A stretch of DNA of 64,000 nucleotides from Nageia nagi (lineage: Eukaryota; Pinophyta): NCBI GenBank assembly GCA_050084985.1, contig JBITNC010000001.1, forward strand, positions 151,218,001 to 151,282,000, read 5' to 3'. The translations under genes and the position numbers were made by a program. How positions within the stretch are numbered: position 1 is the first letter of the stretch; every line of letters starts with the position of its first letter. This document shows, in pieces, positions 1 through 14,150 of this stretch. Below the pieces are notes generated by a model. That model was not told where the DNA came from. It saw only the letters and a list, made by a program, of their open reading frames with translations, and ran no database searches.

Positions 1-1000
1 TGTTCAAAGATATCGATACCTTGTCAGGGCCAAAAACACAAAAATCGCACCGCTCGAATATGATTGACAGAGTAGCATTTTTGGGTGGTAGAATATGTAG
101 AGCATATCTGCCCTAAAAATTAAGAAATCCAATCCTTAATCCTTCCCTCGTAGAAATTGATTTATTGAAAACTAAAACCAATATAATGAACTTGAACATA
201 AATCTAGTAGGCCTTTATATGAAGAACTTCCGTTTGCCAAAGACATGAATCGGTGTGCTGGACTATCCTGATAATATGTATTAATAGATGAAAGGATAGA
301 AGACAATATGAAGTTTTTTCATGGCCCAGTAACTGAAACTTTCGTGATTGAGTTTCTGAGTTTAGCCCACAAGAATAGAATGGGTTGTTGAGTGCAGCTT
401 TCAACTGAAACCTTCCGAAGGTCATCTTGACAATAATTTCTGGAGAAATATCACCGTTTAAGGTTGTGCATAAGTTTCAGTGGCTCTCTTGGCTTCCAAA
501 CACCATTTCAACTTTGGTAGCTCTCTTTCAAGGATCAGTTTTCCCTTTTGTTTTACGGAGATGTCAAATGTTTAATGGTTCTATATGTGACTGTGGTCGC
601 TAGCAAATAAGAGAAATTGTTGGCAAGGACTGCATGACGTTCATTTGATATGTTTGATTGCTCTAAATGTTGTTAGAATTTAGTGCTTTTTATGTTTCTG
701 TACCATCTAAGCTTTTAGAAATATCCAAGGATGGAATGCTTAAACAATTGACAGTACCATGAATGCTGAATAGACTTCTTCATACGAACACCATTATTTA
801 TATGTAGATGGTAAGTATGAAAAAACCAACATAGAAGACAAAACCCTTCATTGATAGTTTTATAATTCCCTTATTCTCTTGCACCGTTTTCAAAGATTTT
901 GTAATCTTCTTCAAACAATTAAGTATATATATGTGTGTGTTTACGTATAGACTACTGAATCATCCAAATTCTTAATAAGGTATTTTGAAACAATTTGCAG
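1..1000 (+). other. Intron of the bHLH gene (5' part outside window)
   Basis: No exon-like reading frame that fits the missing N-terminal part of the bHLH-MYC_N domain is visible here. The stretch ends in an acceptor (caatttgcag) directly before the first visible exon at 1001. That exon opens with one base that completes a split codon, so at least one upstream exon must exist beyond the left edge. The short frame on the other strand at 204-425 has no recognisable homology and is taken as chance. Confidence 0.7.
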
Positions 1001-3013
1001 GATCCAAGGACAGGTGTTCTTATCGGGACAACCAAGGTGGATGAATTTCCCAAACATTGCAGACCCTAATGCCGGACAGGTGAGCTTTGTACTGACAACC
1101 TCTTTGGAATTTTTAATTACAGCTTCTGATTATTCTCCTAATAAGTTGTACCTCATTTTCTTCTGGCAGGAAGCAGTGCAAACTAAAGTTCTCATTCCTG
1201 TCCGAAACGGCCTAGTAGAATTCTTTGTTTGCAAACCTGTAAGAGTATATCAGTTTCTGTTAAACTTACACATGCATACGTACTTTATTCCTATTCCTGT
1301 TCCTATACATTCCTTCCGGATTGTTAAAAGCTGATTTCATTGTCTGTGAAGTTAATTCAGTTTTGTACTTGTTTGATTCTGCAGGTAGCAGAAAACCCAG
1401 CTCTTATACAGTTCGTATTGACACAGTCGGAGCCGTGGCTTCCACACATATTTGATTCCAACAATTTCTTCGGGGCCTCGCCAGCTTCTGCAAACCTAAA
1501 CTGCTTTGGATCCGTGAGTGAAACCGCCAGTACGTTGCCGTGGCTGTCTGCAGCCTCAGATTCTCTACCCTGGGATTCAGACAGAACTTTATCAGAGTCT
1601 CAACTCTCCATTCATATGGCCACTCCCCATCTTAACTACCTTGGCCAACAATTACAGCCCCAAAACCAGCCTCACTCTTCCATTCACATCAGTAATAAGC
1701 TCAAACCAGACTTCTTTGAGGGTTCTGCCGATTCCAATCATTCTGATAAGCCCAACAACGATCCAACACAGGATATTCAAGTTCTGGGTCCAACTTCTAC
1801 GATGCCTATGAGGGCCAGTTCTTTATCCAAAGATGCCCATGATAAAGAAGTGAAACATGAGCTTCTGCGAGGAGATTCTTCAGAGTGCAGCGAGCAAATG
1901 GAGGATGATGATGACAACAAAACTGTGGGTCGCTCTGGCCGAAGACATCTCTCCAAAAACCTTGTTGCTGAGCGCAAACGGAGGAAAAAACTCAATGAGA
2001 GACTCTATGCCTTACGTGCCCTTGTCCCAAAGATCACCAAGGTCTACTACATTCTATAAGAGTGTCTCGTTCTTGTTTGTTTTTGGTTTAATTGAGTTTG
2101 CAATAATGTATATTCAACTGCGTTATGTGCAGATGGATAGGGCATCTATACTTGGAGATGCCATTGAGTATATAAAGGAGTTGCAGCAGCAAGTGAAAGA
2201 ACTACAAGAGGAGTTGGATGAAATGGACCTACAAGCTGCCAATCCTGAATCTCCTCCTCCACCTGCTGCCGCCCCTTCTAATTTAGAAAACGGTGCCCAA
2301 CAAACTGTAGAGGAGGATTCCAATGCAAGATGCTCTGCTAAGTCAGAACTAGCCAAACCTGAAGCAACTGAAGATATGGTCCAAACTATGCAGGTATATA
2401 CTTTAAATAAGAACTTTTTTATGAAACCCATAAATCCTAGATGCTTCATCTTGATTAATTGAGATGTTTTATGAAACCCATAAACCCTAATTGAGATGTT
2501 TTATGACCCATAAATCCTAGATGCTTCATGTTGATTAATTGAGATGTTTCTTTCCTCCTTTTGTTCATTGCAGATTGAGGTAAGCCAGGTGGATACACAC
2601 GTTTTCAATCTGAGGATATTCAGCGAGAAGAGGGTTGGTGGTTTTGTTAGGCTGATGCAGGCTATGGATGCCTTAGGCCTTGACATTTTGAACGCCAATA
2701 TCACTTCCTTCAGAGGCCTGGTTCTGAATGTCTTCAATGCAGAGGTATGTGAATTGAGTTTTGTTTAAGTGCTACTAGGCTCAGAAATTTGTTATGAAAA
2801 ATGATTGCCTTGTCGGTTTCAGATCTTCCTTTTTCTCTGACACAAGTTGTTTTCGTTGTTGTGAAGATGAGAGACAAAGAAGTAATTCAAGCAGACCAGT
2901 TGAGGGATTCTCTGCTAGAAATGACGTTGAATCCAGACTTCATGCGATCAGGATCATCAGGTGAGGCTGCAGCTTCAGACCATCAACAGCGTCATATGCA
3001 TCAGACCAACTGA
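1001..3013 (+). CDS. AMS: bHLH transcription factor, ABORTED MICROSPORES-like (3' part of gene)
   Basis: This is a sequence-specific nuclear transcription factor. Visible exons are 1001-1079, 1170-1238, 1385-2041, 2133-2393, 2574-2744 and 2867-3013 (stop TGA 3011-3013). All introns are GT-AG and all phases fit, giving about 460 residues. Exons 1-3 carry the end of the bHLH-MYC_N domain (SGQPRWM, VLIPVRNGLVEFFVCKP, then VAENPALIQFVLTQSEPW). An acidic stretch (SECSEQMEDDDD) precedes the bHLH. The basic region NLVAERKRRKKLNERL has the E and R residues that contact E-boxes, with N where many bHLHs have H. Helix 2 begins MDRASILGDAIEYIKELQ. The last two exons encode an ACT-like domain (GGFVRLMQAMDALGLDI, RGLVLNVF) ending near QADQLRDSLLEMTLNP. 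Domain order and wording match AMS, the tapetum/pollen regulator of angiosperms. The role in this species is inference. The start codon lies outside the window. Confidence 0.88.
2042..2132 (+). other. Short intron splitting the bHLH loop
   Basis: This 91-bp intron separates the basic/helix 1 exon (ending in PKITK) from the helix 2 exon (starting MDRASIL). The donor is the weak gtctac and the acceptor is ttatgtgcag. If retained, translation ends after five further codons, giving a protein without helix 2. An intron at this point is common in plant subgroup III bHLH genes. Confidence 0.75.
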
Positions 3014-3440
3014 AGGTCATCATGCACCACATGCTTCACACCACTCATTACCTGTATTGCTTGAAAATGTTCTGTACTGCTATTATTCTCACCATTTTTG
3101 TCTACTTAAAAAATGCAGTCACGGATATGTCATTCTCCCTTTGATTCTGCTTGTATCCTTTTTCATGTCTATGGCTATAGTTGATCAATGAGAGTATAAA
3201 ATCCCCTTGTAACCGACAGAAGACAATGTTTTGGCTCTCCAATTGAATGTTTGGATCAGAGTTTATAAATCCTATACTAAGGCATTTGCATTATTTATGT
3301 AAATATTGAATACAATTGTCTGCAAGTCTTAGCTTTTGTTAAAATCATATTAAAGTGCAGATCCTTGTTGCTTTCTTCGAATGTTCTAAGCATATTTTTC
3401 TGTAACTTGTGAGATTACATATGAACTATGATGATTTAGC
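3014..3440 (+). other. Probable 3' UTR and downstream flank of the bHLH gene
   Basis: Non-coding, T-rich sequence follows the stop codon. No single clear polyadenylation signal stands out. A reading frame from about 3440 to 3670 beginning PEINYYGDYSPIS is open for roughly 75 codons and is preceded by an acceptor-like gatttag. It could be a spliced UTR segment or chance; I cannot assign it. Confidence 0.4.
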
Positions 3441-3699
3441 CAGAAATCAATTACTATGGTGATTACAGTCCCATTTCTTCGCTTGAGATCTTGGACAGCC
3501 AGAAGGCTTTTCGCAACAATCACTCACAACACATGCTTACAAACCCAGACGTTGTTTTAGCTGAACCGGAAGACTTTCCTGTAAAGATCTTTGTGCATCG
3601 CATCTTTGTAATATGTCGTCCTTTTTCTCAAAACATTGGGAAAATCAAACTGATTTCGATGGTAGCTTAATATAGACATCAGCTTCAACATCAACTCCA

Positions 3700-6600
3700 T
3701 AGATTCCACAAGAAAAACCTTTGATAGTTTTTATTGCTTCGTTCATGTCGTAAGTCTTGTGTGACAAGTCTTTTCTAATGATTTTAGCCAGATTTTCTTT
3801 CCTTATATTTCACCCATTGCTATATCTGATATACACGCTTATGATTTATTAAGCAACCATATATAAATAAGGTTGATTTGATTGACTAATGAGTTACTTC
3901 CTTGTTAGTATCCCTTCTTTAAGCTTCTCTATTTTGAAACTTCACAGCCTCCATGTCTTTCCAGTTATTGATGATCTTCTGTTTATTAGTTCAAGCCTTC
4001 TAAGCATAAATTTTTTTAATGCTTATTCTTTTTTCTAATGAATGAGATGAAAAGTCTTTAAACTTATCAAAGTTTATGTTTTTTATCTTTTCATGTTTAT
4101 AGTAAAAAGCTATGATGCTTTTAACATCTATTATCATTGATCATAATACCATTTTTCATATTATTTTGATTTCTTTTGTAAGTTCCTACAAAAATATTTT
4201 CATAGTTCTTTACTTTTCTCTTTCTTATTTATTTTTTATAATATTGGTTCTTATCACATCATCTCTAATGAAGGTGATCAAATTCTATATATAGAGGAGT
4301 TTTATATCTAGAAGATTATTATCTTTGGTGTAAGTTTGGAAATGTTTACAAATTATCTTCTTAGCTTTACCAATTGTTTATTATAACATAAAGTTCTTAC
4401 CTTTGAAGATTGTATAATTTCTACTTAATTAAATATTTCAATTTATTACAATTGATCCTTATCTCCAAATTAGTTGAACAATAGAAGATTTAGAAGGATG
4501 AGTCTTCAAATTATTTACTATGTACCTTTTAATTCCCATCTTGTTAAGGAACTGATTCCAAATTTTTTAACTTTAAGTATCTTTGGAGAATTAAATGGAA
4601 AACTATTTTATCACTATTCTAGTAATTAATATGTTGATGCTCCTTTCCATTCCCTTGTTCTTTTACTATCATATGTTATAATTTTATCTTTCATGACTAG
4701 CTATGAGAAAATGTATATCTTGGGGAGCCCCTCTTCAATCCACTTTTTCAAAGTTAGATAATAGTTTTGTGAATAATACTATTATGGATCAATAGATAAC
4801 CATATTTGACTTTTTCCTTTTTCATCTTTCTTATGATCTATACTTATCTTTCTTCAATCTCCTATAAAAGAATTTTATGAGGCTTTAATATTTCTTTTAG
4901 GCATGGAGATAAAGAACCCCCTTTTATCTACATTTTTCATTGTTATCTTCATCCTTTGAGATAACCCACGTAGTCAACTATCCTTGAACCCTATTCATTG
5001 ATGCACAAATATATAAATTATTCAATTATATTATTCTATGAGAGGATATTTATAACTTGGGTCATGTATCATTAAAAAAAAATTAATCTTCTTATACAAT
5101 TTCATATAGAAGATCCTTTGTAGTCAATTTCAATTACAAAAATAATATCCTTTTGGTTTTCTCCTAGATATTTATAAACTCTTATCCTCATTGAGGTAAA
5201 GTTGTGAAATGTCCACTTCCAATACAAAATTCAATGAAATAATGCTAAAGATATGTGAGTATACTAGGGGTTCAATGCTTATGCTATTGATGGTTCCACA
5301 TCAATGGTTAAACTAGTACACCAAATTATAATATACTAGTTAAACTTATTTTCCCCTTCTTTGTATTTAATATACTATGAATAGATTATTATTTTTTTTT
5401 TGTCTTATAATTTATTGATTCCAAGGCAATACACTACCTTATCCTAGCTTTTCACTTATCATAAACTTTATTCATATTTTTTTAAAAATTTAATATTGAA
5501 AACTTACATCCAAAACTTAAATACATTATGCTCATCTTAGTATGGTTGCCTTGTATATTCATAATAGATATCCAAATTAAAAAATAATTACCATCATGTT
5601 AGTAGCTCCTCTTAAATTCAAAGCCTCTCATTAATCCATTTATTTGATCTTTTATATAAAATCTTTAACCTATTAATTGACTTTTCATAAGATCATGATA
5701 TATTAGGCCAAAATAAAAGAATAACTAGCTCTCAAGGTCTTTATCAATCTAACAATACTTCTCATACTTTATAAACCTACCTACTAAAAATATTATGGAA
5801 CTTTATTACCTTGACTCTCTCCTCAACATTCTATTTCTACTCCTTACCATAAAAATACAACCTTACAACTATAATATCATGATTACATCTATTGGATCCC
5901 ATCCCATAAATAAAATTCCAATAACTATTGCTACTAATTTCATTTATGTACATCTATCAAATCTTTCAAAACCAACAAGATGCCCTTATTCAACAATTCT
6001 ATTTCTTTTAAATATATAACATAAATATTAAAATCAATCAAGTAAAACTCAAACCTAGAAAGGACTCTTAAAAAGTTAAGTGTTCACTCCAACTATATTA
6101 CCTTAATGAGTAACTCTTGATTTCTAAAGATATTACATCATACAAAACCCTTATAAACTTGATTTATGTATATTTCAACTCTATAGAGATAAAGAAGATC
6201 TAACTATCCATATTTTATTTTATTTTTAAATACATTATTTTGTTACAACTAATATACCTTTAATAGTTTCATAATTTCATAATAACTCTAATTTAAATAT
6301 GTATTCTATTATACATATCTTGGTATACCACTTAAAATTCAAAATTACTAAGATAATTAGTATTGATATGAAAACATTATTAAAAATATATTTTGATTTA
6401 TTGAATGAATGGGGATAAACACTTCCACTCAAACTTATAAACTTTTTTTAGTATTTAAAAAATGCATATCTCCTTGTTATCTTCATTGGAAGGGTTTGTA
6501 GAATTCTCTTAAAATCAATATTCTTCATTATCATTGGCAGCCATTTCTTTCAAGTATCCTTCAATTTCATCATTTACCTAGTGAATAACTTATTCAATGT

Positions 6601-9600
6601 AGAAGATAAAATAGAAGTCATTATTATCTAATTATTCTTTGTAATAGTCTGCAACAAATGTACATTCTTCAATCTTATATACTATCATGTATTTCTCTTT
6701 TAATATATGAAAATTATCTTCAATGAAAGCACTATGGCACTCATCTAGCTCTATATTTATATATAATAGAATCTTGTGTTCTCTAGAAATATATGCAAGA
6801 CCAAATTTTTCATCCAAGTTAAAGGAAGTGACCCCTCTCCATAATGGTGGAATATCCACAAATATTTCCATTGTAAACATGTGTAAAGGTATCTTTAACC
6901 AATAGTGCATACTTTTTAGCTATCACCACATTTTTTTATAGCCAAGAACAATGCACAAGTATCTTCTTTGTGGGAAAACTTCAAAAAATACTATAGAAAC
7001 AAGTGAATGAAATGATGGGCATTGAAAAAATGGGAATTCTATAAGCAAGTGTATATTTATAGAGGTCAAAATTATATCCAAATCTCTTTCTCTGTTAACT
7101 CTACAAGATCTTTGCAAGAATAAAACACCATAAGCTTAGTGCAATCAAGGATGATTTTTCCTATAAAAGATCTCTAATATCATGATATATTTTCTAAATA
7201 ATGCACTATATATTCCATTAATATAAATAGTACATATTTATACATAGTGACAATGAAAAACCTTGTGATAAATAAGTAACTATCACAGAAGAATCATAAT
7301 GTAACAATCTTGAAAAATGAGATATGGGTGATCCATGAATGAACCTATACAACAAAGACACTAATGATGTAATAATCCTAACATCAATAACATTGATAAT
7401 ATCCCATTTTTTCTTTATTATACTAGACGATTTATCATCCCTAAAAAGTTAATTTATAATCTTCATTACCATTATTATTCCATCATAAATATAAGTAACA
7501 CCTTATCATATTTATTCAACTTTGTAACCCTCTAATACCATATTTCTTAATGAATAATATATCATCCTCAAATATGATAAAATATTATAATATAGACTAA
7601 ATAACCTTTCAAATTATATTATCTCTAGCTAAAAATTACTTGTAATATCTTTATGATAAACAATAAAAAATCATCTTGCTCTCTCAAATGAATCATTAGA
7701 GGACCTAATCAAGTTCTATACTATATTATTCTATACTCTTTTTTTATTGATTGGTTAAATGTATTAATAATTTTAAAAAATATAGGAGTTGTGAAAGGCC
7801 CTCCAACAACCTTTTACATTAAACTTTAGTTATGTTTCCAACATGAAATAAAAATAGTATTAAGGATATTTTTCTTCAATTGAAAGGATAACAATGTGAA
7901 AATTTTAGATCCTTGAGAAAATACATAACTATAAAACATTGATATTTATCTAGTACTCTATAAAGTGTCTACTGAATAGAATACAAATTTTAAATTATCA
8001 CCCAAAATGGATTTCAAAAATATTTGTGGTCCTTTTAAAATTTGAATATTGAAATTCAACTTGTGTTGCTACCAGATCTGAACTTTAAATTGCCATAATA
8101 TTAGACTCTTCCACTCATAGCTTCGAAAACTGATCTGAATAACTAGCATGTGCATTCTATATTTGCTCTTCATTCTTATAAGATCCTTTTATTGTCTATT
8201 ATGTTATTTAACTACTCTCATTAGATTCCTATATATTTGATACATTATGTGTATTTATTCTATTTGTTTTATTTAATGTACCATTGCTTCTATTCAAAAT
8301 ATTTGATGATTGTTATGTCCAATATTAAGTTCCATTTTTTCTTCCTCATCTTGAGAATCTTTAGTTTGTATGACTTCTACATGAGGTATTCCATTATTTT
8401 TCTCTTTGAATCCATTTAATGGATTTTATATTTTCCTTAACATCAACTTCCCCACCTTAATTCCCACATAGATATATTATGACTTTAGTGATCAATTTTG
8501 TACAATTTTTATCAGATGTCCAATTTGCTAGTAACTATAACATTTTAAAGAGTAGCTCTCATACTCAATACCCTAAATATGGGTTCTCCAACTTAAAGAC
8601 AAGGTGATCAATTTCACCCATGGAGATAAAGTATTTATCCAAACAATAATTCTAGCCTTACCTGAATCATGGTGTGTTTCCACATTCTCCATTGTGTACT
8701 CATATGGGCCTTGAAATACACTAATAGCATTTCCAATTTTGGTAATGGATTTTTTTCTTTAGAAATCAATCGAGAGGGAATACAAGTTAATCTACACATG
8801 GTAACCTATAATTGTTTTAGTGAGAGGTTCAATATTTTTTACCATTATCTTATATAAATCCCTCTTTATCTAAAAAACTAGTTATTTTTATGTTTTAAAA
8901 TCAATGCGTATTAAGATCTTCAAAAATAAACATGAAGAAGTTACATAGGAGTAATACAATTCTTATCTCACCATCATAGTTAAAGAATTCCTTTTAAAAT
9001 CTGAGAAGGTATTCTAAATGTGGATTTTTTCCTTGAATCTTGTAAATAACTACTCTAGATTTAAGTTCTTTTACATTCATAACTAGATGAACATCCTTGA
9101 TTCTAAGTGCTATTTAAGGTTCTTCTATTTCCATCCCAATTATTTCCTTTGTTTACTTACACTTACCTCCCTTATTTTCCACTCTCTTATAATCCTCTTA
9201 TATCATTTCCATAACACTCCTTTCTCTCTCTTCATGTCATTCCTCTTGAATGTTTCATTCATGCTCTCTTTGCCACTCATCTCTAATATCTTATTTTCAC
9301 TCTCCTTGGAAGTCCTTTCTGTAACTTCTCTTTGATTATCTATTCATTATATTTTTCTAAATAATGAATAGTTATGATAATATTATAGTTACTGATTAAT
9401 ATTTATGTCTCTTTATCAATCCATCAAGTGTAAATATTATTATTAAGATATAAATAATATTTTCATACCTTTTAAGGAGATTAAATATTTAAAATAATAA
9501 TTTATTCAATAAATCATCATTAATGAGCTTAGGATATTTTTTATTCTAAATCCTTAACAGTGGTCACTTTCAAGATGTTTCTTCTTGGATTCATGACTTT

Positions 9601-11329
9601 AAATTAAGATTTTACAATACAATAAAATATTTACAAATCATGTGAAGAGAAATTGACTTGTTGAGAATACATCAACAAATATGGTTTTTGAAAAAATAAA
9701 GGTTTTGATAAAAAATATTATCTAAACTTAAATATTATATATTCCATTGACATTAATACCTCTCTCTATGATTTTTTTATTCATTTATGACTTTTATGAT
9801 TTCTAACTAGATAAGTGAATAAGATAGTCAATGTTGCTCTCCCTAGGTTAAATAATCTAGAAAGGATGTGGATATGGAATGGTTTTGACTATTAAAAAAA
9901 AAAACTAAAAGATCAAATTTGATACTAATTTTTATTTTATAATATAAAAATCCCTAACACTTTGATATGAAATTTATATCCTTCTTTAGTAATTCCTTCA
10001 TAGGATTTGATATTTTTACATAATATTTAACAAATTTTAACAAAAAACTAATATGGTTTCAAAGTTTTCTTATTTAGTATATATTATATTTTTTATAAAA
10101 GAAGTTTCCAAGTAGAGAAAACTTAACTCACTTAAGATTTTCTTACTTATGATAGTTGGGGTTAAAGTATGTTGACCAGTTTAGCAATTCTAATGAATTT
10201 TATCAAAATTGAGTTCTTTCCTCCAAGCAATATCAAGATGCTCACAAAATTATAAATTTTGAATTAAATGGGCATAAATATGCAAATAAATTTTTAAATA
10301 AAGGGTGATATTTATTAATAAGAATCTTAGTTATACAATAAGCATTAATCCATTGATTAACTATAAATTCGATTTAATAACTAATGATTGCTTATTCTCT
10401 CCCTATGTATATGCACTCTGACATGTGAATGATGTATTGATGAAGTTATGCTTCCTTAATAACTTCATGAATCACCTTTTATATTTCTTCATGTCTCTTT
10501 GAAAGAGGTATATTGATTTATTATCTTCATGTCAATCCATATCTAATATGTTAGTTTTACTAATAGTTTATTCATAAATAATCAGGTGTGTTTTATTCAT
10601 CATTTATTTATCAAGAGTCTTCCTTTAATAATAACTCACTCTTTTTTTATAAAATTGCTTTGCATTGAAAAAATTATATCAAGTCATTAGGTCTCTTTAG
10701 ATCACTCTTTTATCTTCTAATCAATTAAACTAGAGTAAACTACCCAAAGTTCTTCATATCAATGACTATGTTTCAATTCCTTTCTTTGATTTTGATAAAA
10801 ATTCTCCTTCTAACATCCTCCCCAACATAAATCCAATTCTCATCCTCAATAAGTTTCTTATTTGCTTTTAGGACTAAGAGAGTAAGAGGGTATATAAGCA
10901 TTCTTGCAATCGGTTCTTTGGATAAGTTAGTATCATATCGATAAGGGAATCTTTATGTACTTCAATAAGTTGTAATGATGGAGGACAAATTCTATTTTAT
11001 CTATAGGGTTCAAAGTATTTTCTAAGTATTCTATTAATTACTATCTTCTTATTATATAATTTTATCGATCATGTATCATTCTTCCTAGCTTCATCATATT
11101 TTGCCTCTATTTTTAGCAATGTTAGTCTGTAGATACATAAATTACTATTTATCTATCATGGTGATATTTGTTAATGACAACAAATTAGCACTTAATCATA
11201 AGCATGATCATGTATTATTTTAATGTAATTAAAAGTTAAATACAAAATATCAAATTTAGAATTATCGATATCATTTTATAGCCTAATCAATCTATTGATA
11301 TTGCAATTAGCCAACTGAGCCTACAATCA
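3700..11329. other. AT-rich intergenic DNA without recognisable genes
   Basis: I read both strands and found only short frames (up to about 92 codons, for example on - at 6632-6910) with no motif I recognise. Base composition is strongly AT-rich, with long runs of pyrimidines on the + strand. This is compatible with very old transposon debris whose coding strand was -, but no domain survives to prove it. Confidence 0.5.
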
Positions 11330-11613
11330 GATTATCGATCCTAAGATAATTTATATCTACTCCATGTTTCTAAGGTTTGAGGTATATTTATATTATGTTA
11401 TATGCTTTATTCTTCTTGTGAATTTCAAGCTTAGGTACACATATTGATCATTCTTGCAAGGATCTTGGATAGATTATCGATCCTAAGATAATTTATATCT
11501 ACTCCATGTTTCCAAGGTTTGAGGTATATTTATATCATGTTATATACCTTAGTCTTCTTATGAATTTCAAGCTTAGGTACACATATTGATCATTCTTGCA
11601 AGGATCTTGGATA
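11330..11613. repeat. Tandem duplication, two 142-bp units
   Basis: Unit 1 begins at gattatcgatcctaag (11330) and unit 2 at the same string (11472). Each runs through cttaggtacacatattg to caaggatcttggata. Only a few substitutions separate them, so the duplication is younger than the decay around it. No coding potential was seen. Confidence 0.9.
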
Positions 11614-13690
11614 ATTTTAGGATCTTAATCTCCTTTAATTCTATTTAAGTTATCTGGCATCTTATTTGCATTTAGCTTGCACCTTAAGCTAAATTCATGG
11701 TAAACTCATATTATCTTTACATAATCATAAGTTATGAATATATCCTTTAGCATTTAAATGGTCAAAAATCGTAATTAGCTTTGTGGGTAGGATCTAGGTT
11801 TATATCATTTATTGATCTTAGATTTAAATATTATTTCATTTCTTGATATATTTGCAAATATAATTTAGCATAACATAATCTTTATCATATTATTTATCAT
11901 TATTATTAATCTTTATTGCAAAAAGAATCATATAGGACTATAATCATATTATTCACTTAAGCATATGATCATAAAGGATTATAAGTATACATTTGTATTC
12001 TTTTCACCCTTTGATTAAGGTGTGAGGGGCCTACCTATACTCAAGATTAGGGTAAAACCCTTCTTATATTCTTGGGATCTTAAGGAATCAAGGTTGATAT
12101 CTCCCTTATAATTATTAGTTTGCACTAGTATTTGAATACATATGTTGCAAATACAAAAGATAAAAGGACATATCAAGATATTCTAGCATCAAATCTTCAT
12201 CAAAGAAAAGGATAAAATCTATATAGTAATCTCTTTAATCATATCAATAGTCAATTACTTGGCATCCCTGATGTTCTTGAAAATTTTATTCATTTGAGAC
12301 TAATCACTTCATTGTTTCAATAATTTCAAAGGGTATACAAAATGGTGAATCCAATGTGAAATGAATCCAAAGACTTTCTTAGAACTCTATTCCATATTTT
12401 GGAGATATCTATATTAGGTATACTTTCTGATATAATTTTAAATATTCTATGATTGATTATTATTTATTCCTTCATAATATCTTACTGGAGAATATCTAAT
12501 ATAGGTCTAAAATTTTGAGCTTATTAAACATCCCAAATTTGTAATCATTCATTATCAGATTAATCTTGTTTGATAATTGATTACTTGATGATCAATCATA
12601 GTTGTAGTTGATTTCCTAAAGGTTGATTAGTCATAGATTAATTTAGATCATAATTTCAAACTCTCTAATTTGATTAAGCAATTTTCCTTACCTATTTAAT
12701 TGTACAATTATTTTTTATCTCCTTAGGAGACTCATTTCTATGGGCAAACATATGATCTATTTATTAACTATTGATTGGCATACCAACCAAACTGATAATC
12801 AAGATTGTACATACTAATTAAAAATTATATTCTTATCACATAGTTTTTAATTCTTAAAAATCATGATGGTTCAGCTAAAAATTGAGCATTTGGATCAAAT
12901 CTATTACCTTTTTGTATTATCTAGTTTAGATTGCTTGTTGATTTCATTTTAGGCTTTACTTTGCATTATGGTGAATTAGTTAAATTCTATCATACTTGAG
13001 ATGATTGATTGCATATAATTAGGGTAGATATTAATTTTCATTTCTCATATAGAATTTGTATTTCATCTCTACAATTATTATTCACTCAAGAGCTTAAGAA
13101 TACCAGGTCACTTGGACCATTCTCCCCAAGGCCCTTACTCACACTTGGACTTGAACTCCCAATATGAGCATACAAAATGAGCACAAAAAATACATTTTAT
13201 TTTCTTCCCCTATAGATTGATTCTCTTCCCAAATAATGCCTAACTATGTATGAATTTAAGGAAAACTAAAAAAGAGGGAAAAGAATAAAATCTATCTATA
13301 TTAATAAGATAAGATCCCCAATTGAACTTCTAAATATTAAGCAATATAATCATCATTGATGTCTACCACCATTGGGAATATCATATAGGATTGATATCTT
13401 GAGAGAGCATTTTAGGCTTGGTGCTTTAATTTGCATATTCTAAAAATAATACTTAATCAAAACTTTTAGCTCTTTGTTTATTTTCTTAAAATTATTTGGC
13501 ACATTGGGAAATTTCACTTTTCTTTCAAGTAATTTTATTTAGTTCTTCATAAAACCTACACTTTAAAAAATGGATAGAGATCTTTATATAGGAATGGTTG
13601 AAACTAGATCATAATTTGGGAAATGGTATAATAAGAACAAAATCCATATCCCTTATCTAGGACAAATATCCCATAATATACATCTTCACA
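11614..13690. other. AT-rich intergenic DNA
   Basis: No gene or repeat structure could be supported. The stretch around 12000-12110 is less AT-rich and resembles untranslated or LTR sequence, but no paired copy was found in the window. Confidence 0.4.
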
Positions 13691-13691
13691 A

Positions 13692-14150
13692 GTGCACAAA
13701 TCTACACATTCAACTTCTATACCTCCATCCCAACCTACCTCACCTTCTCATCCTTCCTTCAATCAAGCCGTAAAAATATTTCTAAATTTGGATACTAATT
13801 TTCAAAATGTACCACAAAATGTAATGACAATTAGTCAAGATCAATCTACAAAAATTCAAGATCTAAACACATAATACATGTTTCAAAATATTCCTAAAGA
13901 ATCAAGAGAAGTATCCATGAGTGACCCTATTGTACAACATCAAATGGAATTTCTTTATGCTCAACATCAAGCTCAATAATCTAAAAATCAAAATTGATAA
14001 AACATTTCAACATCACAAGTGCAAAGGGTAATCTACCTTTATGATATAATATGAATCATAAGAATCACCTCAGGATAATCTAACTTGGAAATTCAAGGAA
14101 TCATTCTCAATCAAAACATAACCATCAATACCATCAAATGATTCCACAAT
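13692..14150 (+). pseudogene. Possible retroelement gag N-terminal remnant
   Basis: A 60-codon frame is rich in Ser, Pro, Thr, Gln and Asn (PPSQPTSPSHPSF), followed after a stop by QHQMEFLYAQHQAQ. Low-complexity Gln/Pro-rich leaders of this kind often precede Gypsy gag domains in plants. No gag core follows before the LTR element that starts at 14151, so the assignment is tentative. Confidence 0.25.

Noticed and set aside
204-425. 73-codon frame on - in the bHLH intron
   Set aside because: No homology recognised and the region is well explained as an intron.
6632-6910. 92-codon frame on - in the AT-rich intergenic region
   Set aside because: No motif and no neighbouring exons or element boundaries; length is within chance for this composition.
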